From an uncultured Christensenellaceae bacterium (GTDB lineage Bacteria > Bacillota > Clostridia > Christensenellales > UBA3700): 63,377 bases of DNA. A model generated the notes under the pieces. The model worked only from the letters and a program-made list of their open reading frames with translations. It was not told the origin of the DNA and searched no databases. The stretch lies in assembly GCA_944380275.1 (NCBI GenBank), contig CALWHB010000005.1, positions 1 through 63,377 on the forward strand, given 5' to 3'. Below, in pieces: positions 33,822-42,630 of this stretch. A program made the position numbers and the translations under genes. Numbering within the stretch: position 1 is the first letter of the stretch; each line of letters opens with the position of its first letter.

Positions 33822-33850
33822 AGTATATACCTTTATCTTCCTTCGGTCAA
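33822..33850 (-). promoter_or_regulatory. Sigma-A promoter of the permease gene
   Basis: TTGACC (33845-33850), 17 bp, TATACT (33822-33827). Confidence 0.75.
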
Positions 33851-33881
33851 CGCTTTAAACGCAATCGCTTGCGACTTATAA

Positions 33882-33908
33882 AAAACCCGCTTTTTTCAAG
33901 CGGGTTTT
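33882..33908 (-). terminator. Terminator of the nitroreductase operon
   Basis: Perfect 11-bp stem AAAACCCGCTT / AAGCGGGTTTT, followed by T on the minus strand; 2 nt after the zinc-ribbon gene's stop. Confidence 0.9.
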
Positions 33909-33909
33909 A

Positions 33910-34461
33910 TCATTGCCTTATATGCATTTCTTCTATCGTCGCCTCTCTTACGAAACCGCAGTAAGGACATACGACCTTACCGTTTTCGTACACCATAACG
34001 GCATTGCACGACGGACATTTGCCCACCTCTATGCGCTCTCTGGGCTTTTCCTTCTTTCTGGACGCCACAAGAGTCGTCCCGTCAAATACGTATCCTACCA
34101 GACAACGACGCTCTATAAGCTTGCGTATGTCTGCGGCAATTTTGTTGACGGGTTTACCGAACTGCGCCGCAAGGCTTTCAACGGTTTCCGCCCCCTCGTA
34201 CTCCACCGCGCCGACAAGCGCGCTGCGGAATCTGTTTTCTCCGAAGAACACCCACGCTATCGGGCAGCCGTAAAATCCCAGTACAGTAAACGCTATGCCT
34301 ATTGCCATAACCGCCCATATCTTGTTTGACGCGCCAAGCACTATCATAGGAACTCCGACTATCAGCATCATGCTGAGTACGATTGCGGCAATCAGAGATT
34401 TTTTCTCGTATTTTTTTGCATTTATTACGTTCTGATTCTCGTCCATATATGTTGCGGTCAT
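33910..34461 (-). CDS. Membrane protein with winged-helix-like segment and zinc ribbon
   Basis: 183 aa. Two adjacent membrane helices (about 22-43, 47-72) are followed by a cytosolic segment that looks like a small winged helix or PCI-type fold (ETVESLAAQFGKPVNKIAADIRKLIERRCLVGYVFDG) and a C-terminal zinc ribbon (CPSC ... CPYCG). This layout recurs in clostridial hypothetical proteins; no function is known to me. The start overlaps the nitroreductase stop by 4 nt (ATGA), so expression is coupled. Confidence 0.75.
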   Translation of the reverse strand: MTATYMDENQNVINAKKYEKKSLIAAIVLSMMLIVGVPMIVLGASNKIWAVMAIGIAFTVLGFYGCPIAWVFFGENRFRSALVGAVEYEGAETVESLAAQFGKPVNKIAADIRKLIERRCLVGYVFDGTTLVASRKKEKPRERIEVGKCPSCNAVMVYENGKVVCPYCGFVREATIEEMHIRQ

Positions 34462-34982
34462 GAAAGATAAACCGCTATCTCCTCCGTTGATTTTCTGCGC
34501 TTAGGCGGCTGCTCGCAGGCAGGATACCCAAGCGATATTACAAGTTTCGTTTTTTCTCCCAACGAGGTACCCAGTATTTTGTCTACGTTTTTAGCGTTGA
34601 CCCAACCGATTATACACGTACCAAGTCCGAGTTCCGCAGCTTTAAGGCAAAAACTCTGTACTGCGATGCCGAGGTCTATCGACGAAAAATCCTGATGTTT
34701 GATTTTGTCAGCCATTTTGTCGGCAAGCCTGGGTTTTACCGTTACCGCCACGAGAACGGGTGCCTCGTCCGTAAACGCGTTTGCCCCGAAAAGCTGAGTC
34801 TGTTTTGCAATTTGCGCTTTCAGCTCTCCCCTGGTAACGTAAAACTTCCACGGCTGTTTGTTGAGAGCCGAGGGGGCAAGTCTGGCGCACTCAAGGCATT
34901 GTTCTATAAGTCCGTTTCCCACGTCTTCACGACTGTATTTTCTGCAACTGAATCTGCTCTCGCAGGCTTTGCTTACATCCAT
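34458..34982 (-). CDS. Nitroreductase family flavoprotein
   Basis: FMN-dependent NAD(P)H oxidoreductase, 174 aa. SRFSCRKYS near the N-terminus, APSALNKQPWKFYV and GLGTCIIGWV are typical FMN-binding and dimer motifs of the small nitroreductase family. The physiological substrate is unknown. SD GGGGAGAG, first gene of a two-gene operon with a consensus promoter. Confidence 0.9.
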   Translation of the reverse strand: MDVSKACESRFSCRKYSREDVGNGLIEQCLECARLAPSALNKQPWKFYVTRGELKAQIAKQTQLFGANAFTDEAPVLVAVTVKPRLADKMADKIKHQDFSSIDLGIAVQSFCLKAAELGLGTCIIGWVNAKNVDKILGTSLGEKTKLVISLGYPACEQPPKRRKSTEEIAVYLS

Positions 34983-35016
34983 AATCTCTCCCCAAACAGT
35001 ATTATTGTTTTTTATA

Positions 35017-35046
35017 ATTATAACTTGCGCGCGAAAAGTTTGTCAA
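35017..35046 (-). promoter_or_regulatory. Promoter of the nitroreductase operon
   Basis: TTGACA (35041-35046), 18 bp, TATAAT (35017-35022). Confidence 0.88.
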
Positions 35047-35424
35047 TACACAATCTCTTTTACATATTTCAGTATGACGTTTATGACTTCAAAGTACGCA
35101 AACGCGCGGTGCCGATGCCCGTATATATAACTCCCTTTTCACCTGCTTGCCTTTTGTGCTGTCCGACATGTTTATTATTATGCATGCACTATAATTTTGC
35201 ATTTCTCTTCTGTCACCGCTGTGAAATAAGATTTGCTCTTAATTCTACGTCACGTTTTGTACATAATGTATAAAAAACTATATTACGGCTTGTTTCGTGC
35301 ATATAAATTTGTTTAAACCTAAAAAATGCATATAAAACACATATAAAACATATTATTTCGATATTTTAAGGTATTATTTTAAAAAATCCTCGTTTTTATC
35401 AGGATTTTATACATTTTAAAACGT
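35047..35424. other. AT-rich gene-free stretch between two divergent promoters
   Basis: No reading frame with an SD, no clear hairpin and no repeat above background. The flanking promoters (35017-35046 minus, 35425-35453 plus) are the only signals I see. Confidence 0.5.
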
Positions 35425-35453
35425 TTGACACTTCTCTTTCTTAATGCTATATT
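35425..35453 (+). promoter_or_regulatory. Promoter of the O-antigen-ligase-like gene
   Basis: TTGACA (35425-35430), 17 bp, TATATT (35448-35453). It excludes any start codon before about 35460 for the gene behind it. Confidence 0.85.
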
Positions 35454-35475
35454 TATATACATATTGGATAAAATT

Positions 35476-36855
35476 ATGTATAAAACAGGTATAAAAGCAA
35501 AATACAAAAGCATATTTCTGTCTGACCCGGTAATGATGTCGGAAGTAGTCGTCGCGTCGCTCGCGTTCTGCCTGAACAGCGTGTCTCTGACGATAATTTT
35601 CTTTGGATTGTTCATCTCTGCGCTCTTCGTAATGAGCGACGACGTTACACCCGTTATACTGCCTTTCTGCCTGCTTTCTCTCTCCCTTACACGTCAATAC
35701 GACAGCAAGCCTGAAGATTATTATGTTTATATACCCGTTGTCGTTTTGCTGATAATAAGCGCGATATTGCATTTTATTATCTATCCGCCCGTTTTCAGAA
35801 AAGGAAAACTTTTAATCCCTTCTGCCGCAGTCGCCGTTGCGCTGATTGCCGGCGGAGCTTTTTCAATAAACGCAAAGGACTACTTTGCGCCTTCTGCGCT
35901 GTACTATACTCTTACTCTCGGTATTGGTGTAACTATAGCCGCACTCGTCGTATATTCTTATACGCGCCCCGACTGTTCTCCTGCACGCGCCGTAAGTTCT
36001 CAGATGAGCTACCTCACGCTCGGCGCGGTAATAATGCTTTTCTCTCAGATACTGCCATATCTGATTCTCAGCCGTTTTGACTGGTATTTCACATGGAAAA
36101 ACACTTTGACTACTTTCCTGCTGCTGTCGTCGCCGTTCGCATTTTATACTGCTGCAAAAGAGGATTTCGGACTTAAGGCATGGGCTAACTATGCACTTGG
36201 CATTGCAGGGTTCGGCGCAGCAGCTCTGTCTTTTTCGAGAGGCGGAATACTGTTTGGAAGTATATCCCTTGTCGTATGTATCGTCGTTACCTGTATTTTC
36301 TGTGAAAAGCGCAACAGGATTTTCTTTGTCGTATTCACGATAATATCGGTTGCCGCGGCAGCGTCTTTTGCCGCAGCCGGTGGGCTGTTTCAGAAACTTG
36401 CTGAAAAAATGCAAGTATCTTCAAGCGAGGCAAGGATAAAACTGTGGAAAGAGGCGTGGAACAACTTTAAAAACAACCCGATATTCGGTGCAGGCGTGGG
36501 TTACAGAGGTGAATTGGACAATTTCAAGCCTACAAGCATGTATTGGTATCACAGCACTCCTCTTCAGATTATAGGTACAGCGGGACTCGTGGGCGTACTC
36601 GCTTACGGATATAATTATGCAATAAAATTCAGAATACTCTTTTCTTCAAAGAGATTGTATTTCGTATTCTTCGCGATAGCTTTTCTCGGATACGAGGCAT
36701 ATCAACTGGTTGATGCAAGCGACTTCGTGCCGATACCTTTCGTAATGCTGATTACTCATCTGTTCATAATCTCCGAGGCGTACTCTTGTTGTCCCCAGGA
36801 CGGTCGCGAAGAACCGATAAAAGGAGGAACTCTTGAACAACCGCAAACTGATTAA
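35476..36855 (+). CDS. O-antigen ligase/polymerase-like membrane protein (Wzy_C)
   Basis: 459 aa, ten to twelve membrane helices. The large loop near the C-terminus has the Wzy_C pattern: EARIKLWKEAWNNFKNNP-x2-GAG, then a His in WYHSTPLQI-x3-AG. Such proteins polymerise or ligate surface polysaccharide or teichoic-type glycans. I chose ATG 35476, the first start after the predicted transcription start; the SD (GGAT) is weak. A TTG-started DUF2238 gene overlaps its end by 23 nt. No glycosyltransferases lie nearby, so its glycan is unknown. Confidence 0.8.
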   Translation: MYKTGIKAKYKSIFLSDPVMMSEVVVASLAFCLNSVSLTIIFFGLFISALFVMSDDVTPVILPFCLLSLSLTRQYDSKPEDYYVYIPVVVLLIISAILHFIIYPPVFRKGKLLIPSAAVAVALIAGGAFSINAKDYFAPSALYYTLTLGIGVTIAALVVYSYTRPDCSPARAVSSQMSYLTLGAVIMLFSQILPYLILSRFDWYFTWKNTLTTFLLLSSPFAFYTAAKEDFGLKAWANYALGIAGFGAAALSFSRGGILFGSISLVVCIVVTCIFCEKRNRIFFVVFTIISVAAAASFAAAGGLFQKLAEKMQVSSSEARIKLWKEAWNNFKNNPIFGAGVGYRGELDNFKPTSMYWYHSTPLQIIGTAGLVGVLAYGYNYAIKFRILFSSKRLYFVFFAIAFLGYEAYQLVDASDFVPIPFVMLITHLFIISEAYSCCPQDGREEPIKGGTLEQPQTD

Positions 36856-37693
36856 AATCAAAGACCTTGCCCCCAAACAACGCAGACAGATATTTTTTCT
36901 CTCTGCGCTTTACGGAGCAATGTGTCTTATATCGATAGGTATGCTGATTTACTACCGCGCCATAGGCGACCCTTACAAACGCACCGCAAATTGCGTGAAT
37001 ACGGCACTTGCGGTATGGCTGCCTTTTGTCGCAGAGCGACTGCTCAAGCACAGATTTTCTTTTGTTCAGCATCTCGTATACGCTTTTATAATGCTGACGT
37101 CCTGCGTGATAGGTTCTGTATTCTACGTCTTTGAAATCTGGGCTCCTTATGACAAACTGGCTCACGGCACAAGCGGCTATCTGATTATGATTTTTATACT
37201 GGGAATCTTTGTGTATTTCGTGAAGGATTTTGACAAAATAAACGCGCCCGTGTCGATTATGATGATTTTTGCCTTCAGCTTAGGCACTGCCTGCGCATGG
37301 GAAGTCATTGAATTTCTTTTCGATTGGCTGCTGGGACAGAACGGTCAGGGTTACGTATCCGAAGAAATTTTGCAAAAAATCGCAGAACAAGGTTATTCCG
37401 GTATACGTGCAAACTTTGAAAAGCTGAAGTACGTCGGAGTGCTTGATACTGATACCGATATGGCGGTGCATACGCTCGGCTCTCTGATTTTCTCAATACA
37501 TTATCTGATTCACCGCTTGTCGCGTCGTAACCTGCTCATGGGTACCATAATAAAAGACGCTTACGCGACAGAAATGAATACTGCCGCAATTCAAACGGGT
37601 TGCTCTGAAAATGGCACAGACTCGCGCTGCCGCGCTGCCGAATCGAACGAAACGGAGGCGCAAAAACACGACCGCCACACGACAAAACAATAA
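36833..37693 (+). CDS. DUF2238-like membrane protein
   Basis: 286 aa, five to six membrane helices. The conserved polar residues of the family are visible within helices: YDKLAHGTSGYL, AWEVIEFLFDWLLG and TDMAVHTLGSL. Function of the family is unknown. Start is TTG at 36833, chosen because AGGAGG lies 5 nt upstream; it overlaps the preceding gene by 23 nt. The C-terminal 50 residues are hydrophilic with two Cys and look disordered. Co-transcribed with the Wzy_C protein. Confidence 0.78.
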   Translation: MNNRKLIKIKDLAPKQRRQIFFLSALYGAMCLISIGMLIYYRAIGDPYKRTANCVNTALAVWLPFVAERLLKHRFSFVQHLVYAFIMLTSCVIGSVFYVFEIWAPYDKLAHGTSGYLIMIFILGIFVYFVKDFDKINAPVSIMMIFAFSLGTACAWEVIEFLFDWLLGQNGQGYVSEEILQKIAEQGYSGIRANFEKLKYVGVLDTDTDMAVHTLGSLIFSIHYLIHRLSRRNLLMGTIIKDAYATEMNTAAIQTGCSENGTDSRCRAAESNETEAQKHDRHTTKQ

Positions 37694-37838
37694 AAAATGC
37701 GGTTAAAACGCAAATTTCAGGTTGCTCTACTTTTAATTCTCTGACAATTGCTATCTTTGACCGATTGAGCAACTCTCAGGTATTGCAGATGCAACTCATA
37801 ATAATATCAAAATAAAAATAAATATTGATATTAATCAG

Positions 37839-37867
37839 TTGACAATGATAAATTCAGATGTTATATT
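37839..37867 (+). promoter_or_regulatory. Promoter of the candidate small RNA
   Basis: TTGACA (37839-37844), 17 bp, TATATT (37862-37867). Confidence 0.8.
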
Positions 37868-37873
37868 TATAGA

Positions 37874-38030
37874 CGTAACGGGTATTTATATGTATAAAAT
37901 GAATATGCACTTGCGTCAACAGTATTCCGATTAGACGCGAAAAAATACCCGGATATATATGCTATCTCTCATCGGCATAACGCCGAACTTCCACCAAACC
38001 GACCCCTCTTGCCTGAAGGGTCGGTTTTAT
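37874..38030 (+). ncRNA. Candidate structured small RNA, about 155 nt
   Basis: A consensus promoter ends 6 nt upstream, and the transcript would end at a terminator (AAACCGACCC / GGGTCGGTTT, 37996-38027, then T4). Between them are a 9-bp helix (CGGGTATTT 37879-37887 with AAATACCCG 37943-37951) enclosing a second hairpin (TTGCGTC 37911-37917 with GACGCGA 37934-37940), and a third (TCGGC / GCCGA, 37972-37986). There is no SD-led frame; only a 14-codon frame lacking an SD (MYKMNMHLRQ...). No plus-strand gene follows, so it is not a leader. I cannot assign it to a known class; it does not show the end-to-end pairing of 6S RNA. Confidence 0.6.
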
Positions 38031-38035
38031 AAGGC

Positions 38036-38065
38036 AAAAAAATACGACGGCTTGCGCCGCCGCAT
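38036..38065 (-). terminator. Terminator of the MarR/ABC exporter operon
   Basis: Minus strand ATGCGGCGGC, loop GCAA, GCCGTCGTAT (two G-U pairs), then seven T; 13 nt after the stop codon. Confidence 0.9.
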
Positions 38066-38078
38066 TTCTGTTTGTGTT

Positions 38079-39962
38079 TTATTCAAGTTCGAAAGCACCT
38101 GTATAAAGCTGATAATAAACGCCTTTCTGCGCGATAAGCTGGTCGTGTGAACCGCGCTCTATAATCCTGCCGTGGTCGAGAACCATTATCGCGTCCGAGT
38201 TCTGAATCGTAGAAAGTCTGTGTGCGATTACAAATACCGTTCTGCCCTCCATAAGGTGGTCCATACCCTGCTGTACGAGAGCCTCGGTACGTGTGTCTAT
38301 CGACGACGTCGCCTCGTCCAGAATAAGCACGGGAGCGTTGGCGACCGCCGCGCGGGCAATGGACAACAGCTGCTTTTGTCCCTGCGACAAATTCGCACCG
38401 TCGCCCGTCAGCATCGTGTTGTACCCTTCAGGCAATCTGGTGATAAAGTCGTGCGCATTTGCAAGTTTTGCCGCTGCCACACACTCATCGTCGGACGCGT
38501 CGAGCTTGCCGTAACGGATATTGTCCATTATCGTACCCGTAAACAGATTGGTATCCTGCAAAACCATACCCAAAGAACGACGCAGGTCGTCTTTCTTTAT
38601 CTTATTGATATTGATACCGTCGTATCTTATCTTTCCGTCCGCAATATCGTAAAAACGGTTGATAAGGTTGGTTATCGTCGTCTTTCCCGCGCCGGTCGCA
38701 CCGACGAAAGCTATCTTCTGACCCGGTTTTGCATACAACGACACGTCGTGCAGCACTATCTTTTCAGGCACATATCCGAAATCGACGTCAAAGAGCTGAA
38801 TATCTCCTTTGAGTTCCTGATACGTTACAGAACCGTCTGCCTTATGCGGATGTCGCCATGCCCATTTTCCTGTACGGGTCGCGCTTTCGCGTATGTTGCC
38901 CTTTTCGTCAATCTCTGCATTTACGAGAGTAACGTATCCGTCGTCGGTTTCGGGTTCCTGGTCGAGCAGTTCGAATATACGTTTCGCGCCCGCGGTACCC
39001 ATAACCACAGAGTTGAGCTGCATTGAAAGCTGTCCTATATTTATCGTAAACTGACGGCTCATGTTGAGAAACGCCACTATCGCGCCCATCTTTATAGCGT
39101 CAGCCTCCATGCCCGTAATGCTCAGGTTGTGAACGCCTGCGAGAACGAGAAGTCCCCCGACAATCGCAACGAGAACGTACAGTACGTGTCCTATGTTGTT
39201 GATTGTAGGCATAAGCACGTTGGCAAATTTGTTCGCGCTTTCGCTGTCTTTAAAGAGCTGTTCGTTTATCTTGTCGAAATCACGTTTTGACTGCTCTTCG
39301 TGGCAGAATACTTTGATGACTTTCTGTCCGTTCATCATCTCTTCCACAAAGCCTTCCGTCTTACCCATAGAACGCTGCTGACGGATAAAGAACTTTGAAC
39401 TTCTTCCGCCCACCGCCTTTGTTACGCACAGCATAGCGACGCAGCCGAGAATCACGACCAGGAAGAGCCATATGCTGGACTGCAACATGCTGAATATAAG
39501 CGTTATCAGCGCAACCGCCGAATAATACATCTGCGGCAAGCTCTGCGAAACAAGCTGTCTGAGAGCGTCGATATCGTTGGTGTAACAGCTCATTATGTCG
39601 CCGTGCGTGTTTGTATCGAAATAACGTATCGGCAGAGATTGCATCTTGTTGAACATTTCAAGCCTCATATGCTTGAGGAATCCCTGCGTTACGTACGCCA
39701 TTATGCGGTTGTAAGCAAATGAACAGATTACGCCCAGAGCAAATATGCCCGCCATTATCAACCCTATGTTGAGCATCGTGCCTTTAACCGCGTCCCAGCC
39801 TGCAACGAGTCCGGGGTCGATAACTTCGTCCACGATTATTTCGAGGAATATCGAAGAGCTTATCGCCGCGATTGCGTTTATCGTAATACAGATAATTACC
39901 GCAGCCAGTTCAAATTTGTAAAATCTGAACATGTATTTAAGTAGTCTGCCGAGAATCGCCAT
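38079..39962 (-). CDS. ABC exporter half-transporter B (heterodimeric multidrug type)
   Basis: 627 aa: six membrane helices, then an ATPase domain with Walker A GATGAGKTT, signature LSQGQKQLLSIAR and Walker B VLILDEATSSIDTRTE. An insert between the two domains (ETDDGYVTLVNAEIDEKGNIRE region) is typical of the larger half of LmrCD/BmrCD-like pairs. The ATG at 39962 (MAILGRLL) has AAGGCGG 5 nt upstream; an in-frame GTG upstream overlaps the partner gene. The catalytic Glu after Walker B is present here. Confidence 0.9.
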   Translation of the reverse strand: MAILGRLLKYMFRFYKFELAAVIICITINAIAAISSSIFLEIIVDEVIDPGLVAGWDAVKGTMLNIGLIMAGIFALGVICSFAYNRIMAYVTQGFLKHMRLEMFNKMQSLPIRYFDTNTHGDIMSCYTNDIDALRQLVSQSLPQMYYSAVALITLIFSMLQSSIWLFLVVILGCVAMLCVTKAVGGRSSKFFIRQQRSMGKTEGFVEEMMNGQKVIKVFCHEEQSKRDFDKINEQLFKDSESANKFANVLMPTINNIGHVLYVLVAIVGGLLVLAGVHNLSITGMEADAIKMGAIVAFLNMSRQFTINIGQLSMQLNSVVMGTAGAKRIFELLDQEPETDDGYVTLVNAEIDEKGNIRESATRTGKWAWRHPHKADGSVTYQELKGDIQLFDVDFGYVPEKIVLHDVSLYAKPGQKIAFVGATGAGKTTITNLINRFYDIADGKIRYDGININKIKKDDLRRSLGMVLQDTNLFTGTIMDNIRYGKLDASDDECVAAAKLANAHDFITRLPEGYNTMLTGDGANLSQGQKQLLSIARAAVANAPVLILDEATSSIDTRTEALVQQGMDHLMEGRTVFVIAHRLSTIQNSDAIMVLDHGRIIERGSHDQLIAQKGVYYQLYTGAFELE

Positions 39963-39984
39963 CGTTCCGCCTTTCTTTTCCTGT

Positions 39985-41748
39985 TTATTCACGATTCTCA
40001 CCTCCCTTTACTGCGTCCGCGTTGCCTATCTTGTTCTGAGAATAATATACTTCCTGATATACGGGGTTGCGGGCAAGCAATTCTTCGTGCGTACCTACGT
40101 CGCTGACCATGCCGTTCTTCATAAGAATTATCTGGTCGGCATCCTGCACGGAAGATACTCTCTGCGCGATAATGAACTTCGTCGTGTCCGGAATTTCTTC
40201 TTTGAACGCTTTTCTTATCAGCGCGTCCGTCTTTGTATCGACAGCACTCGTCGAGTCGTCGAGGATAAGTATCTTGGGCTTTTTGAGCAGAGCGCGCGCT
40301 ATGCACAATCTCTGTTTCTGTCCGCCGGATACGTTGGTGCCGCCCTGTTCGATATGCGTGTCGTACTTGTCAGGGAAAGACAGTATGAAGTCGTCTGCCT
40401 GAGCGAGTTTGCATGCCTTTACCAGTTCTTCGTCTGTAGCGTCTGGATTGCCCCAGCGCAGATTTTCCTTTATCGTACCGGAGAAAAGCAGGTTTTTCTG
40501 AAGTACCACGGCAACCTGATTTCTCAGCGTTTCAAGGTCGTATTCTCTTACGTCCACTCCGCCCACGTAAACCGCACCTTCTGACACGTCGTAAAGTCTG
40601 GGAATAAGGTTTACGAGCGAAGTCTTGCTGCTGCCCGTACCTCCCAGAATACCTATTGTCTGACCGCTCTTTATGTCAAGGTTTACTTCTTTGAGAGCGC
40701 GGCGTTCTGCGTTTTCGTTATACTTGAAGGATACGTTTTCGAATTTTACAGAACCGTCCTTTACTTCCTTTATCGGGTCTTCGGGGTTGTGAAGAGTACT
40801 CTCTTCTTTTATTACTTCAACTATACGTTCCGCAGAGGTGCGGGCAATTGAGAACATTACCAGCACCATGGAAAGCATCATAAGGCTTGAAAGTATCTGC
40901 GCAGAATAAACGATAAGAGAACTCATTTTGCTGCTGACGTTGACGTCGCCTTTCTGCAAGCCGACCATAGGTCCCATAAAGCAGATAAACAGCGTCGCCG
41001 CCCAGAAACAGAACTGCATAAGCGGGTTGGACAAAGCAATCAGCTTTTCGCCGCGTACGAAGTCTTTCTTTACGTTTTCTGCCGTCGCCGCAAACTTTTT
41101 CTTTTCATAATCCTCTCTGACGTAGGATTTTACAACCCTTATACCCTTGATGTTCTCCTGTATGGATTCGTTCATCGCGTCGTACTTCTTGAACACCTTG
41201 TCGAATATAGGCCAGCTCTTTTTGAATATTACGAACAAGCCCACTCCGAGTACGGGTACAAGCACAAGGAACACAAGTGAAACGACGGAGTCGATAAAGA
41301 ATGCCATTATCAGCGAAAACACAAGCATGATAGGACTTCTTACCGCTACTCTTATCAGCATCATATAAGCGTTCTGAACGTTGGTAACGTCTGTCGTCAT
41401 CCTCGTAACGAGGCTGGATGTAGAGAATTTGTCTATGTTTGCGAACGAGAAATCCTGTATTCTGTAATACATATCCTCTCTAAGATTGCGCGCAAATCCT
41501 GCCGACGCCGTCGCGGAAAACTTACCCGCGAGCATGCCGAACAGCAATGATAATGCCGAAAATACGAGAAGTATCGCACCCCATTTGATTATGTTGGAAA
41601 GTGAATTGTCCAACTGAATCTTTTCAAGCATTTCTGCCATATAAAACGGCAGGATACACTCAAGCGCGACCTCGAAAGTAACGCATACAGGTGACAAAAC
41701 AGACGTTTTTTTGTATTGTCGTATGCTCTTTGCCAAAGTCTTTAACAT
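39985..41748 (-). CDS. ABC exporter half-transporter A (heterodimeric multidrug type)
   Basis: 587 aa, six membrane helices plus ATPase domain: Walker A GGTGSSKTSL, signature VSGGQKQRLCIAR. Walker B reads ILILDDSTSAVD: the catalytic Glu is Asp, the degenerate site expected of the partner subunit in heterodimeric exporters (BmrC/LmrC/TM287 type). It is preceded by a MarR regulator by 10 nt. Likely exports drugs or a lipophilic compound; the actual substrate is unknown. Confidence 0.92.
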   Translation of the reverse strand: MLKTLAKSIRQYKKTSVLSPVCVTFEVALECILPFYMAEMLEKIQLDNSLSNIIKWGAILLVFSALSLLFGMLAGKFSATASAGFARNLREDMYYRIQDFSFANIDKFSTSSLVTRMTTDVTNVQNAYMMLIRVAVRSPIMLVFSLIMAFFIDSVVSLVFLVLVPVLGVGLFVIFKKSWPIFDKVFKKYDAMNESIQENIKGIRVVKSYVREDYEKKKFAATAENVKKDFVRGEKLIALSNPLMQFCFWAATLFICFMGPMVGLQKGDVNVSSKMSSLIVYSAQILSSLMMLSMVLVMFSIARTSAERIVEVIKEESTLHNPEDPIKEVKDGSVKFENVSFKYNENAERRALKEVNLDIKSGQTIGILGGTGSSKTSLVNLIPRLYDVSEGAVYVGGVDVREYDLETLRNQVAVVLQKNLLFSGTIKENLRWGNPDATDEELVKACKLAQADDFILSFPDKYDTHIEQGGTNVSGGQKQRLCIARALLKKPKILILDDSTSAVDTKTDALIRKAFKEEIPDTTKFIIAQRVSSVQDADQIILMKNGMVSDVGTHEELLARNPVYQEVYYSQNKIGNADAVKGGENRE

Positions 41749-41758
41749 ATCTGTCTTT

Positions 41759-42208
41759 TCACTCCTTTTGAGCGGAATCCCCGCCCAGATTGTATTTGCA
41801 CCTCTCTAAGAAGGAATAAAACGTGTCAAGTTCTTCTTTTGAAAATCCTTGCGTAATCTTTGCCTCAGCCTCGTTTATCGCCTCTTCGCTCCTTCTCATA
41901 TACTCTCTCGCAAGAGGAGTGGGTACGATTTTTTTAAGTCTGCGGTCAGACGATACCTCTGTCCTTTCTATAAGTCCGCCGCTTTCCATCGTATTGAGCA
42001 GCTGCGTCATCGTTGAACGGCGCACTCTGAATTCAGTTTCCAAATCTCTCTGAAAGATATCCTCGCCATCGTGATGTGTAAAGTATCCGAGTACCCAGCC
42101 CTGCATGCCCGTCATCTGAGCGTTGGATTTCATAAAGTCGGTATTGTCGATGCATTGTTTCATCATCCTTGCGACCGTCTTCAACTCGTAACCAAGATTT
42201 TTTCTCAT
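41759..42208 (-). CDS. MarR-family regulator of the ABC exporter operon
   Basis: 149 aa winged-helix dimer. FQRDLETEFRVRRSTMTQLLNTMESGGLIERTEVSSDRRLKKIVPT spans the recognition helix and wing with the DxR signature. SD AAGGCG. It is the first gene of the exporter operon, and two palindromes sit between its promoter and start codon, so autorepression released by an effector is the likely mode. Confidence 0.92.
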   Translation of the reverse strand: MRKNLGYELKTVARMMKQCIDNTDFMKSNAQMTGMQGWVLGYFTHHDGEDIFQRDLETEFRVRRSTMTQLLNTMESGGLIERTEVSSDRRLKKIVPTPLAREYMRRSEEAINEAEAKITQGFSKEELDTFYSFLERCKYNLGGDSAQKE

Positions 42209-42225
42209 TTTCGCCTTCGGATTTT

Positions 42226-42261
42226 GTTAGTATTACTAACATTTTTGTTAGGTTTGCTAAC
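42226..42261. promoter_or_regulatory. Twin MarR operators
   Basis: GTTAGTATTACTAAC (42226-42240, perfect 7+1+7 palindrome) and GTTAGGTTTGCTAAC (42247-42261). Their centres are 21 bp apart, two helical turns, and cover about +1 to +36 of the transcript. Confidence 0.85.
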
Positions 42262-42290
42262 ATTATAAGATTAATAAAAAATATTGTCAA
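42262..42290 (-). promoter_or_regulatory. Perfect consensus promoter of the MarR/ABC operon
   Basis: TTGACA (42285-42290), 17 bp, TATAAT (42262-42267), abutting the second operator. Confidence 0.95.
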
Positions 42291-42570
42291 TACATTTACG
42301 CCAAAAATTCAGTTTAAAATAAGTTATTTTTTTAACCTCATTTTTCCTGCAAATTTTATTGCCCGTAAAGCGTTGCATTTTTGTTAAGCACCTGATTTTC
42401 TCTTAAAAACGCACGCAAACTCAGACAGCATAACCCAAGCATTTTATAAATTCTTATTTGAATACGCGACGGAATAAATGCAAAAACTCAAAAACACACC
42501 CTGAGCAGAACTCTTCTAAACCGATTTTACACGCTTAAAACAGACGAACAATTCATTACAACTACGGTTT
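42291..42570. other. Gene-free AT-rich spacer
   Basis: Between the MarR promoter and the terminator of the decarboxylase genes. I see no SD-led frame, promoter or hairpin worth calling. Confidence 0.5.
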
Positions 42571-42612
42571 AAAAAGCAAGAAGACAAGAAACGATGCGTT
42601 TCTTGTCTTCTT
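42571..42612 (-). terminator. Strong terminator of the oadB/G-like operon
   Basis: Perfect 16-bp stem AAGAAGACAAGAAACG / CGTTTCTTGTCTTCTT, 3-nt loop, followed by GCTTTTT on the minus strand. Confidence 0.85.
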
Positions 42613-42630
42613 ATATTGTTGATAATATTT

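Noticed and set aside
37874-38030. 6S RNA or SRP RNA
   Set aside because: The 5' and 3' ends do not pair into a long terminal helix, and the SRP GNAR/GGAA hairpin is absent.
38079-41748. Asp instead of Glu after Walker B in one exporter half as a damaging mutation
   Set aside because: This is the normal degenerate site of heterodimeric ABC exporters.
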